DNA of 64,000 nt from Trissonchulus latispiculum. Its lineage: Eukaryota > Nematoda > Enoplea > Enoplida > Ironidae. The number at the start of each line of letters is the position of its first letter. The stretch's first letter is position 1. Below are positions 22,404 through 34,721 of the stretch, piece after piece. Both the position numbers and the translations under genes were made by a program. The notes below the pieces were generated by a model, which was not told where the DNA came from, searched no databases, and saw nothing but the letters and a program-made list of their open reading frames with translations. The stretch is taken from contig JASAND010007007.1 in NCBI GenBank assembly GCA_030248195.1, forward strand, positions 1 to 64,000. The letters are read 5' to 3'.

Positions 22404-23035
22404 ACAGTTTTAAATAAGTATTGTTTACCTTAAATATATATCTACCTTGATTATGCTTGCCAGTTTCATCTCAATCCTTCTTAGGATGTTTTGACAGGTT
22501 TAGATTAGTGAAAATCTTGATCTTTTTTATGGGTTGTTTTTATATTTTCAACGTTTCGTTACATCGACAAGGCTGTGTCTAATGGGAAGTCTTAAATTGA
22601 GCAGTCGGGCAAAATTGATAATTAGTCTATGAAGCATTAGTATGGAAATGTGCTGTATATTCATTAAATGTCAGAGACTTGTTTCAAATTTTGCTGTAAG
22701 AAGGAATTATTATGGCTGTTAGGGATTCTTGTCTGAAGCAATATTACCCTTTATCTTGCTTTTAGTTAGAAGATAACTTATCTTAACGATCTGCTCTCCT
22801 TCAATTTCAGGAATTTCTTAGGCTTCCTGTAACAGGGTATTTTGAGTCCTCTAACTGGTTTAATTATCAGTTGATAAAAGTTTTCATGTCAGTCCAGGCC
22901 AGGATATGAGCTAAAGAGAGTTTTTAGGGGAAATTACGGTAGGGGTAGAGAAGGAGCACCGTTTTGTCAACCCGGTCCATGTAGTTCTCTCTTTCTCTCT
23001 CTCTCTCTCGTTTTGAATTAAGCAAAATTTTATGA

Positions 23036-23041
23036 AATAAA
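23036..23041 (+). promoter_or_regulatory. Possible polyadenylation signal of homeobox gene
   Basis: An AATAAA lies about 630 bp after the stop codon, following a CT-rich microsatellite (22987-23010). If the alternative last exon at 23069 is real, this signal would fall in an intron. Confidence 0.25.
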
Positions 23042-23068
23042 AAAATGAAACCAAAAAGTATTGTGTAG

Positions 23069-23259
23069 CATTGCAACAGCTATTAACAGCACACTATTAT
23101 GCCAGATCTGCAGTGTCAGAGTCGGATGAGATCCCACCAAGTTCCGACTCCAGCAGCTATTTGCATTACGGCCCGCAGCCGGGCCCGGTCCAGCCCTGCC
23201 TGCGGACTGACGGCCAAAGTTCGACCTCAGTGTCGCAAAAATTCGGCTTCTTGACTTGA
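23069..23259 (+). CDS. Possible alternative last exon of the homeobox gene
   Basis: The frame reads LQQLLTAHYYARSAVSESDE and a Ser/Pro-rich tail to a stop at 23259, with more G+C than its surroundings. A GTATGA donor inside exon 3 (exon end 22323, phase 1) could join the TGTGTAG acceptor at 23068. The phase then fits exactly and gives a 256-residue isoform. Against it, the acceptor has a weak pyrimidine tract, and the unspliced exon 3 already ends well. It could also be an exon of another gene. Confidence 0.3.
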
Positions 23260-23847
23260 CCCTTCAAAGAACACTACAAGGCTGTAATAACCTTTATTAC
23301 TGTTGTAGCTATTTGAGTGAGTAGCCAAAAAGGTAATCAATAACGAACGAAATTACCGTTGTGGTGCAAACCTTTTTCTGGAATATGTATTGCTGTCGTA
23401 AAAATGTATAGGATTGCAGTATATACGGCTACATAATTTTGCTGTATCAGCGTGTGCTTTTGCAAACTTAATGGCTCATTCCGTTGTAGCCTTACAGTCA
23501 AGTCAAGTCAAGCCGTCCCTGATGGATAGGCACATCCTTATAAGTAATTTTGTCCGACCATATTTCTGTCCAAACGAGGACGTTTTCCTCTTTGGTTATC
23601 GGGGACCTGCTTCTTTACGTTAAAGAACAAGAAGAGCCGAAAATTATTAGCTTACACTCTTATTAATAAGGTTTGATCTGTTGTTGTTGTTACCATTTAC
23701 GCAATATTTAGTTGCCAATTTAAAATTTGCATACCCTCAATACAAGAATGCACTTCTTTCTTGCGTTTAATTAAAGTAAATCAAAAGCTATAATGCAAGT
23801 TTAGTGGGGAGGAAGATAACTGAAAATGTGTAGGAATTAGTAGGAAG

Positions 23848-24005
23848 ATGGGTTTGCAGGATGGGTTCGTCCTATTCAAATCTTTTAGTGACGCAAAGGC
23901 GAAGGCTGACGTTAGCAGTCATTTAGTTTCCATGTTAACGGGAATGAAAATTCGTATTAAACAGAAGAATCTTTGTGATCCGCTTGAAAAAATTTACCCA
24001 TTCAG
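23848..24005 (+). CDS. Possible coding exon of unknown gene
   Basis: This open frame starts at ATG (MGLQDGFVLFKSFSDAKAK) and runs to CCATTCAG|GTTTGT, a good donor. Its lysine- and leucine-containing composition looks protein-like. No partner exon or domain is recognised, and a palindromic MITE begins 80 bp downstream. It may equally be chance. Confidence 0.2.
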
Positions 24006-24085
24006 GTTTGTTTATAGCTTTTCTGCGCTGATAACTTTGTTAAGGAATGAAGGCAGAGGAAAAAGGAAATATTTCTTAGTCTTAT

Positions 24086-24726
24086 CAAGAGTTTATAATA
24101 GGAAGAGTAGGACACTCAGCCCTTCCTAATGTTTTAAGCTTGCAATATGCTCGAAACATTAAGGCCAAAATCTCGGGGGGGCTTCTTAGCGTGTAAACAT
24201 AGCACGCTGACATTTTTCAAAAACGGGCGTTTTCCGTAAATTAAATACTATAACTTGAGCTATGAAAGTTGTACAGCTATAATTTTTATATCATTATGTT
24301 GCGCAGAATGTGATCGTTTTAACGATATAAAAATTATGTAGTTCGGTTCTGGCTATCTCTTACAAATCCGGCAATAAAACATCCTTTCCACGGAAATTTT
24401 AGGAATTTCATCATTTCTTCAAAATGTGTTACGTTGTTGCCAGATTTGTAAGAGATAGCCAGAATCGAACTATATAATTTTTATATCATTAAAACGATCA
24501 CATTCTACGCAACATAATGATATAAAAATTATCGCTGTACGACTTTCCTAGCTCAAGTTATAGTATTTAATTTACCGAAAACGCCCGTTTTTGAAAAATG
24601 TCAGCGTGCTATGTTTACACGCTAGGAAGCCCCCCCCGAGATTTTGGCCTTAATGTTTCGAGCATATTGCAAGCTTAAAACATTAGGAAGGGCTGAGTGT
24701 CCCACTCTTCCTATTATAAACTCTTG
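24086..24726. mobile_element. Palindromic MITE, 7-bp TSD GTCTTAT
   Basis: The ends CAAGAGTTTATAATAGGAAG and their complement bound a near-perfect 641-bp palindrome, with the centre near 24405. GTCTTAT is repeated at 24079-24085 and 24727-24733. Poly-G and poly-C blocks (24175, 24632) pair with one another. There is no coding sequence. It belongs to the same family as 43354-43750 and is related to the CAAGAGTACATAATA members. Confidence 0.85.
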
Positions 24727-25014
24727 GTCTTATTAAGGCAAGAGATTGGTAGAGTTCTCCCCTCAAGGCAAGCGCTTGTCATAGTTTCGTCCACTGCCAG
24801 TACACGCCACGTTGGCTGCCCTCACCCTGACCCTGATTCTTCCAATTAAAGTACGAGTACTGAATGAGTACCAAAGTAAATATATACAGTAGTTACACAA
24901 CTTGTTGCAGTGTGTACCTTAATCCATTTCAACATAAAAGCTATAGCAATAGGCTAATGATAATGAAGGTTAAATGTTAATGTTAAAGATAGGTAGGTAG
25001 GTTGAGGTAGTTAA

Positions 25015-26850
25015 TAGGCATAGGCACGGGTCCAAAAAATTGGACCCGGGTACCGGGCACTACCCGAAGCCCTATGTCGGGTAATTGCAACGCTATCCGC
25101 GTACCCGACTTCAGGTAGCCGGGTTCCCAGGTACCTGAGCAGTTTTCGGGTACCCGAAACCAAAATTAGTATATTTTAAACCTTGTTTTACGTTTGCTGT
25201 TAAACTAAACTGAATTTATGGCACATTGCAACTTAATTCTTCTTTAGATTTAACTTGGCAGCCCTCTAGTGACTAAAGGCAAAAAGTATTACGTATTTGG
25301 TTTCATTAACAAATTTTTGCGATACGGTGACAATGGAACTCTCGGTCAAACTACAGAATTCGATAATAAAATCGTGAAAGTCTGTACAGTTTTTGCTTTG
25401 GATAGCTTTTGCTTTAGCTACTGTTCGATACACAGTATGTATAATTTTTTTCCGGTGAGATAGACGTCAGCTGAATTTGGAATGCAAGCAGACGTTTAAG
25501 ACTGATTTACGAAAATGTTAATGTTTAGCCATGGGGTTAAATTTAATACAAGCAAATTGGCATGAATGGGTTGCCGCTGGCATTTTTCTTCTTATAAACG
25601 AGATAAGTCAATTATCCTACGATATTACTCCTTGTCCCTATCTACGCAACGAGAGCTTTCGAATGATACTCATATTGAACGGTTTCCGTTACTTTCAATT
25701 TTGACCCATTTTGGCCGGTTTTGGCCATTTTTGACCCCTTTGAGGCCCCGTAACTCATTTTCTGTACATTTTGGTGCCTTGGCCCTATTACAACTTTTTA
25801 TCTACACAACGAGAGCTTTCGAATGCTACCAATATAAACCCGATCAGAGAACTTTCAATTTTCAGTCATTTTGGCCGTTTTTGGCCATTTTTGACCATTT
25901 TCGCCTGATAACTCAAAATGAGTGCATTTTCAGGCCTTGACCCTATTACAACTTTTTCATTACTCGCCGAGAGCTTTCGAATGATACCAAAATTAGCTCA
26001 TTTGGACAACTTTTTTATTTTAGTCATTTAGTCATCGTACTCACGGGGGTGCTCCGGGAGCACCTCTGCTCCCCCGGGGCTCCCCGCGCTTCCGGGAGCA
26101 GTTCAGGTCCATGGTTCATCCATGCGCAAATTTCAGCCCGATCGGCCCACCCAAGCTCGAGATAGAGGGGGGGAACAAGAATCCGGAGAATAATAATAAT
26201 AAACTAGCGCTACTGCAAGAATGTGTTGCCCACAGCAGGTTTTTCTGTTTATTTTTCTGCCATAACTTTCGCTAGACGCATTTTCAGAAAATGTCGCAAG
26301 AAGGAAAGTTGCTCAGCTCGACGAACTCTTTCGTTTGAGCACCATATCGACCACTTTCAGAGAAATTTTTCAAAATCCGGAATTTTCCGGAACGGATATC
26401 TCGAAATCCGTAAATTTTCGGGAAATTTCGGTTTTAGTTTCGAAATCAGCGTGGTCGAATTACCCTATGACCAACTTTTGAGTGAAATCGGAGACAAAAA
26501 ATTTTTTGGCCCAAATCCGGGTTTTTGTGAATTACACTAAGCTAGCGAAAAACCAAATCGAAAAAAGGTCATCAGATTGTGTTCCGCGTCCCCGAACAAA
26601 CGAAAAACACCGAATTTCGCGAAATCAAAAACTCTGCTATATTTGAGCTCAAGGTGGTTGAAAACATGCCCATACCAAATTTTAGCTAGATTGGTCAAGT
26701 TTTAAAAGTTTTTGGTGCTGGAGGGTGAACTGAAACTATCAAATCCAGTTTATATCCGGTTTTTTCCGGTTTTAACTGGATATCGGGTACCCGAAGCAGA
26801 ACCCGGGTACACGAAATTTTCGGGTACCTGACTACCCGTGCCCATGCCTA
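25015..26850. mobile_element. hAT element, non-autonomous, TSD GTAGTTAA
   Basis: The terminal repeats are TAGGCATAGGCACGGGT on the left and TAGGCATGGGCACGGGT read inward from the right. The exact 8-bp duplication GTAGTTAA lies at 25007-25014 and 26851-26858. Both features are diagnostic of hAT. CGGGTACCCG repeats follow each end. The interior (25560-26010) has three tandem imperfect copies of a block containing CGAGAGCTTTCGAATGAT and CATTTTGGCC. A GC-rich piece followed by AATAATAATAA (26040-26210) may be a nested 3' end of another retroelement. No transposase frame is recognisable. Confidence 0.85.
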
Positions 26851-26858
26851 GTAGTTAA

Positions 26859-29800
26859 AGAGGTTAAAGGTTACAGGATAATAGAATACCTACATATTTT
26901 AAGCTCTTGATAGTACTATAGGTATTAATAATTGTCGGCCAAAGGGTTAATGCACTGTCAGATGTGCACAGTGCAGTTTCTGCCACACCCACACTTGTGA
27001 TACTTACTTATTCCTTAATTTTCAAGCTCAGCCAGCTGGGTGGGATTCTGCACAATGTTTTTCAACCAGCTCCTAAGCCAGTTTTGCATTAAGATGCTTC
27101 AGTGACAAGAATGTCACGGGGATTGCTTCAGAAACGGCTTATAGGCCACCTTTCGTCAGCTAAATTTGCCAGATGCATACCACGGCCAAACTCATTGACA
27201 TATATGAGACATTTGGCGGCACGCCACAGACGTATATACTGACAAGCGAAAGTTCGTAGCCTTTTAGCCTTCTAAGTTCTAAGCATATCGGGTAAGTCTG
27301 TTTGAGCACGAGTTGCCTCCAAAAAGGGTTCATAATTACGCGTATAAGTTTGTATGAGGGCTGGGAACGGAAGCACGGAAGCAGTTTTTGCCTGGCATGT
27401 GTTTTCCTGACTTAACAGACCCCCAACCAGTGCAGAGCTAACTGGACAGATTTGTTTGAAATCTAATCAGTCCAACATCCTAAAGTTGGAATTCGTGAGC
27501 AACCTGCTGTTATCTCCCTCGGTGTTGTCTCTACTCCGTGACTGGTCTTAAACGCCATAACCAGCTTCATTTCTGCACTTGAAAGTTTTTCCATTAACTC
27601 AACAGTCCTCTGCGCATTAGACAAAAACTTTTAAAATTATTTTTTGATGTGCCGCCTTAGGACTGGATTAAAGGCTTGCTTTAGCAGCCAGCAGCTGTGT
27701 TTGAAAACAGGTGTTCGCAAAATCATAGCAATTAATTCAAAGTTAATCACTGTGATTTGTTATAGTTCGCTAATGTTCTGTTGCTCGGTTAGATTTAATT
27801 TGCAGATGGTACCCGAAACACGAATCGGATAACAATCTTGAAAATTGCAAAATTTGGTTGTCGTATTCGTACTAGCAAGAAGCTGGTACTAATAATATAA
27901 TGGAACATCTTATGCTTTGCCATTTGTCTTTCTGCTTGAGGACGCTGAAAGATCTATAATTAGAGAAATTCAGAGTAGAGAACTTGCACTCAGCATAATA
28001 CTTTGTTTCAACTTTTTTTATCATTCCAATTGCAGCTTCTAATAAGTATAATTTGATTGAATGCTGAGTTAAATTCAAATCAGAAGGCACCTTAGTAATT
28101 ATATGAGTATAACTTAAGGCCTTGTAAGCTGCTATAATTTTTCTAAGAGCAAGGAAGGCCAAGTCTGTTGGAAATTAGTCGGTCTTTGTCCTCTCATCGG
28201 GGGATGAACTTTTTTCCTCCACATTTCTCGGATTTGTCTCTGCATTTGTACCACTGACTGCGAGAAGTTCTGAAAGTCTATTTAATAACCCTAGCAACAG
28301 TCCTTCAGAGAAGCCTTATCAGAATTAAAGCTCTTACCTTTAGGCATGGATCAATACGTATGTTTAGGACGGAGAACTGGCTTGACGGTTGCTCTTTGTT
28401 TTTCTGAATTCTTAACTACCTTTCCCCCCCCTCTAGTAGCTCAATTTTTACCTTTCTGTTTTTGCCTGACAACTCCATTTCCTGTAGACCAAAGGCTGTG
28501 CCATAGACCCAACCGTATAACTGTGTAACTCATGGCGGCTTGAACAAGGGAAAGCTAATTCAGTCCTTTTCACTAAATGGGTAAAGTAGGTAAACCGCTT
28601 ACCTTATGCTAATCAAACACTAACTCTCAAAATAATTGAAACTAAAAGTTAAATATTAAACCTTTAAATCTTTTCAACCATAGACTGCAATTTGTAAATA
28701 TTTTTCAATTCAATGTGGAATAGTAAAAGTAATGGTTTTGTTGAAAGCAAGTGGGGAACCGATTGGGGGGGGACTATCCGCCGACGTTGCCATGGACGGT
28801 GTCGAGTAATATATCTCAATAATATTTATTTCACCTAACTTTTTATAGATTAGGCAAATCTCATTATTTTTAATTGCAATGCTGAGTCCTAAAGCGAAGA
28901 TAATTAATTTTATATAAAACTGTGTGGTAATTACACTAACTAGCGCTGCTATTGAACAGTTGCACATGAAAAATACTAAAATCTAGATCCTATCATTTTA
29001 TACACATAAGTAAAATTCAAAAGCTCTCGAATTCACAAGTCTCGGCAAATTCAGTGTAAAAATTAGGTTCCCTATATAAGATCTGATAAAAATAGATGGT
29101 ACATAACCTACAAATGATATTTTCTTGCCGTGCTTTGCTAGGGGCCTAGGGAACTTCACACTGTTGAACTGTTGAATTCGGTTCGTCAAGAGCCTTTTAG
29201 TGGGCAACCACACTACTCTTCTATCCTTGTTTTCCATCCCATCTTATGCTTCCTCAGGTGAAATTCTGACATAAACCAGTTTAGGTTTAAATAAATTTTT
29301 GTTAGCGGAAAAGTGTCCCTCTTGAAAGAATCTTTCTGAAATTGAGCCACTTCTCTGTTTCTGTTCAGTTCTGCTTCTCAGCAGGCTCAGACTTTCAGGA
29401 GTCCGCTCTTGTTCATTCGTTTACTCAGCCCGAAAAGGGGGAAATGGATATATGAGTTTCAAATGTTCTATGGACTGTTAATGAGCACTTTTTGTATCTT
29501 GTTGAGAAGTTTTTGTAGTCAGTCTGCCTTTCTGCCCGCTGAAAGCAAACAGTTTTGCTTTTAATTTAGCTTATGTAGCAGCCTTATATAATCTTGAAGA
29601 GTTATAAATGCACGGATCGAGCTTAGCTTGTCAACTTTTCCATTGTAAGTCAAACATAAACAGTCCATAATTACCCTTTAGTGGAGGTAACGCTTAATTT
29701 AAGTAATAACCAATTAACATTTGATAGCAGTAACCTGTAACAAAAGTGGAACACAATATTATTATTCCACTCACCCACACAGGTTGTTCTGTTTCAATGA

Positions 29801-30129
29801 TCTTTCAAGAACAGTAAACCAGCTTCTATCTGATTTTGCGTTTTCGCTGAGACGCTTGCTGTAATTTTAGTTGTATGACTTCTATTTAAAGTAACACTGA
29901 GAGGTTCGGACCAGAGTGGCCGTACAGTTAGGTAGAATCTCGAAGATTAGCAAAAATGTTGATCGTCTTAAATTTCAATTTTGCATAACAGATAAATTTT
30001 TAATTCTCGTATCAAATTATCGTCTGTTAAACTTTGTGAGAGTGTATTTTCAGATGTACAGGACTACAAATTCCATACAACTGTATATTCAAGTATAGTG
30101 TAACTGAGTAAAATTGATTCATTGTAGAA
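26859..30129. other. 3.3 kb without recognised genes
   Basis: Both strands were read. There are only short frames with no domain, no paired splice sites worth modelling and no clear transposon ends. The stretch is AT-rich, with a G run near 28767. Confidence 0.35.
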
Positions 30130-30290
30130 TTCAAACTGAAGCTTGGATCGATTGTGCCTGAGTAGCTCAATCGGTAGAGCGTTGGCCTAGATCGCCAAAG
30201 GTTGTCGGTTCGATCCCCACCACAGGCCCGAATTTTTCTGGTGGGAGATGCTGTAGTGACACATCTTAGTTTCGGTCGTACTTTCATTTG
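30130..30290 (+). mobile_element. tRNA-derived SINE, copy 3 (diverged)
   Basis: The leader (AGCTTGGATCGATTGTGCC), the tRNA-like head (30156-30227) and the tail (TGCTGTAGTGACACATCTTA) match the copies at 16443 and 16705 in the opposite orientation. It is clearly older, with many substitutions. Confidence 0.65.
30156..30227 (+). pseudogene. Degraded tRNA-like head of SINE (AGA)
   Basis: The D arm and the anticodon arm (TTGGC CTAGATC GCCAA) are intact. The acceptor stem GCCTGAG/CACAGGC has a mismatch, and the T stem GTCGG/CCCAC has a C-C mismatch. It is not a functional tRNA. Confidence 0.55.
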
Positions 30291-30892
30291 CTTCTATAGT
30301 AAAGCGACCTATTATTAGAAAGCTATATTCAGTCTCACATGTGTTCAGTGTCAGCAGAAGAAAAGATTAACATGTGGATTTCGTTAAAGTACTACATTGG
30401 ATGAAATTTATATTTTTTATACATTTAATAATCTGCACGTTACTACAGCCTCATATGTTATTGAATGAAGTATACATACCAACCGTATACCTTTTATTTG
30501 ATTTAGAGTAAATTCTTTTGCTTACATTTTGATTCAACTACATACATTATCTTTACGTTGAAACTGATACTCACATCAAAACATGATATGATTACCCAGG
30601 TAAGTGGTTTCCTATTAAAAAGTGTATTTCGAAAAGGTTTGACTCGGTAGCTTTCAATTCAGAAGAAAAATACAATTAAAGAAGACAAATATATGTAAAT
30701 ACTAATCAGCTTGTTTCATCATTTAATCATATAATTAAATTTAATCCAATTTAATTTTATTAATTTATTTTATGAGTTACTTAATTAAATCAAGAGTACA
30801 CTAAACGGATCTTGTAACAAAAGTCCCTTTGTTGACGTTTGTGTACAGAAGTCTGTATGTACGTAGTCGCCGTGGGTATAACATCATTCAGT

Positions 30893-31286
30893 TGTTAAAT
30901 CCCTACCTCAGCTGTCTGGACCTAAGGTGGATTCTAGAGGCGGTACGACTGCAGGTACCTAGACCGGGCCTAAATCCAAGGAATTTACCTAAACTCCTAC
31001 CTACCTAACTAGGTTCTACAAAGTTACCAGTCCAATTGGTTCCATCCGTGAAAGCGCAGCTAACCAACTAAGAGATGGGTGGCGTAACAATAGATTTAAT
31101 GGTCCAACAAATACCCGACCAGACGATGACAAATCCAAACAACAACTAATTAAACAATTTGCTAATTAATGGCATTAGCTACAGAGACTGGCAGTTTTAC
31201 ACAACAGTAAGAAAGAAATAAGTTTTAGATTAAGTGTTACTTTTAGAGTTTAAGTTGCAACACTTTAATTTAGTTGATTCTCAACA
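30893..31286 (-). repeat. 3' LTR of LTR retrotransposon
   Basis: This 394-bp direct repeat matches 40525-40918 with about five differences by eye. In element orientation it starts TGTTGAGAATCAACT and ends GGGATTTAACA, the usual TG...CA. The target 4-mer CAGT lies just outside (30889-30892). A purine-rich tract (CCAGGGGAGGA on the minus strand, 31287-31297) abuts it as the polypurine tract. Confidence 0.9.
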
Positions 31287-31297
31287 TCCTCCCCTGG

Positions 31298-34200
31298 ATA
31301 GAAAAATTTTAGCGCCTGCTAAAATACAAGATGGAGAAGAGATGCTACCGTAATTCAATAGTTGAAAGTTAAAAAGAATTTCAAAGGTAAACATAGATCT
31401 CACACAATTCCCATGAGACCAGTTATGTGGCACGTATCTTGGCACGTTTACCCATGGTTAAAACAAAGAACCACAAATAGAAGTTAAGAGAAATTAAAGT
31501 TAAAAAGTGGTAGCAAAGTGGAAGTCATAGACAGGCGAAGTATAGCGAAACACAGGGAGAATAAAATAAACGAAACAATGCAGTAAGTAGTTGCAACCAA
31601 ACTATATATAGCGAAAAATAAGTAATCAGAAAATAGAAAATAGAGGGAACGACCCACATAGAAAAGGTAATATACCCGAATACCACTATGAATAGAAAAC
31701 CTCAAATAAAGAAATACAACAATCAGACAAAACATTCATGGCGCTTCAACAATCATACGCACAGACAAACAATGCAAGCACACATTATATCAATTTTTAG
31801 AGAACAACAAACAATACAAAATTTTACGACTATCAATGCTATACACAAGAAAGATAGCTAAACTATACATAGTTCAATTCCTAGCTAACAAATACAAGAT
31901 TCACAAATACAAAACGTAGATAGGCTAATTTTTGTTACATCATATATCAGACTACTTGTCAAAGGTCAAAAACTAACCTAGCTAGTCACAACATAACATT
32001 CAATATCCTAACTAAGCTATACAACAAAAAAATTATCCTGTACACGACAAACAAATAATCAATGCATATAAAATGAGGTAAAAGAGTATTGCAAACAAAG
32101 AAAATTTCATCTATTGTAAACCGTTTTTTACCAAAAATTTTAAAGATCTAGCGTACGGACCTTCCTCCGCCGCATAAAAAAATAAAGATCACCTGATCTT
32201 TCCAAGAAAACAAGAAAAATACGTATACATATAGAGCTACCAAAATTAAAGCACATACATATATAGGGGAAAAATATAGGGACAGGGTTACATAACTAGA
32301 CGAATCAAAGTTTACGAACGAATCATACAGTAAAGTATATAGGGCAAAAATAACTGTACATGGCATAAGTAAAGCACAACATTATGACTGATCAATGGCA
32401 AAAATTGTAAGGCATATACCGGCAAAAATTAAGGCAAATATGATTAGAAATTAACAAAAGACAAACAAGCAATTATGCATAGAATGAGCAAACAAAATTA
32501 AAAGTATATAGTGTCCATAAATTTGCAGCATCGTTGTTGTCGTTGGAGAATTTTAAGTTTTAATTTAGGGTGATGGTCTTCTGGTTTCACCGTAGGATGA
32601 GTTCAAACCCGTATGAACTCTACTCTGGGATCGGAGCTGAATGTACAGAAGACATCGAATTTAGAGTGTCGATGGAAGTCGTTATATCCGTTGTTGTAGT
32701 CGATTAAACACACATACATTTATAATATGATGGCTATACAGAACCAACAGCGCAATCAAAAGATAGTTAAAGAGAAAGAAATCCTAAAAGCGAAAGCTAT
32801 AGAAGAAGAGCTCTAGAAAGAGAAAATCTTTGAGAAGATAAAGAGAAAATAGAATAAAATGTCATTTTATACAGATTGACTAGGAATTCACTCAGAATAG
32901 ACTAAGAAAATTTCTACAGAACATCTATATATAATACCCTTAAAGCTCCGAGCTGCGCTGATTAATACATGATTAACGTAGAAAACAACAACATACAAGA
33001 AAACATATTTACACATTCAATGGCACTAGCTGAAAACAAAAATTAACCGATGTAGCTAACCGTAGTGATTAAACAACCGTACGTAAACAACCATAACATT
33101 AAGTAAACAGTATAAGTAACAAGAAAAACTAACTAAGCACACAAATATTTTTTGGATTTTTCGAATATTGCTTTTTAGGATTTTCTAAATATGCATAACG
33201 AACTTCAAACACAAAATTAACCACTACGAACTATCAAATCAACTAGCACTTCTGTACACGTTTACATGACTACAAGAAAAATCGAACAAAACTAATAACT
33301 ATACAGACTGTACCGACAAATTAATTAGCTATCATACAAAGTTACTACTGATTATTGTGATCACCGAAAGCAAATACTAATACTGCGCATAAAGATTCCG
33401 CTTGTTTTCCGCATTTTACGCTCGTTAAATCCGTCACAATTAAAGAATCGCCAAAAAGTCCGAAACAAGTCTATCATCTATACTACTGTCATCGTGAGGC
33501 TTTCAAAGTCGTTACTCCGTTTCATTACATCGTGCCTCGAAAAGTCACTTAATACTTTCGTCGCTAAATCTTGAACTAATCCGTAAATAAGCTAACTACT
33601 AATCCGTTTTCAACTCCGTTTTACAAACTTGAACGTCACTTTTATATTCCGCGCACGCTACTGGTTAATGCTTCTTAAAAGAGATGCCAAAATTAGTATT
33701 TGAATTTGAGTTGGATGGGTCACAGTTTAAACTAGAAAGCGAGCCAAAAAGTTCGCACTCAGCCAAACCAATGACCCTGTTGAGTAGATTGTCCAGAAAG
33801 ACAACTCACCAACGTAGGTAGGAATGTAAAACACAACCAAGTTTAAACTACGTCACAGTTTGGATTATGTCAAAGTCATGAGTCGTCAATGTCGAGACTG
33901 TACGTATATAATTAAAGATAAAATTAATAAACAATCGTAATTCTACTAATTTCAAAAGTCGATGTTGGCACTTCGTTTAGTTAAATGATAATATGTGTTA
34001 AGATTAAAGTCAAAAAAGTGAGTTACCAACTTAACAAACCAACTGTTGGTCCGATTCGATAGTCACCATACCAATTCCAAATGGTAGTCAGAAAATCTCG
34101 GGAATCGCTGGAATAGATAGCCATGAAAAAAATGAATCGTCCAAATCGTCTCCAGTACCATATTGCGGAACCAAGTGCTTGATCCAATCCTTAAACACAT

Positions 34201-34721
34201 AAAAATACACAATGCAACTTCATGTATTATAACCAAGAATCAAAACAATCAAAGTCAATACGTGCTAAACGTTTTCAAATGTCGTCAAACAAATAGTCTA
34301 TGATTCTATTCACTTCGTTCAAATCATCCAATACCACTTCGTTTCCAACCGCTAACAAAGTTCACAAAACACTGGCACTATACTAGTGCTTGTACTCGCT
34401 GAGAAGAGTCAATGTCAACTGAATACCGATTCAAGGCACTAAAAACAAATACGTATACCAAACAAACCATCAACCGTAGTCAACCATACTAGCTATTAGT
34501 CAAAACCTATCTGTGGATAGGCTTGTCAAACTTATTTCAATCATGCAATGGCACTGCTATCCATGCGAAATCAATATAGCATCTTTAATTCTAATTGATT
34601 GATCCATCGTCGTTATCACATCATCGTGAAGTCCAATCGTGGGTATCATCGAAGTCGTGAAACAGATCAAAAATTGAAGTCCTTAAACAAAAAATAACCA
34701 AGTGCTTCAAACAGTATTAAC
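31298..34721 (-). other. Noncoding 3' part of the LTR element
   Basis: About 3.4 kb lie between ORF2 and the polypurine tract, where pol or env would normally be. The plus strand is strongly A-rich, so the element strand is T-rich and poor in open frames. The short frames, such as the hydrophobic one at 31484-31735, follow from T-richness. No reverse transcriptase motif (YxDD) was seen in any frame. Confidence 0.5.

Noticed and set aside
31484..31735. Hydrophobic 83-codon minus-strand frame as an envelope protein
   Set aside because: It is explained by the T-rich minus strand, with no signal, furin site or cysteine pattern.
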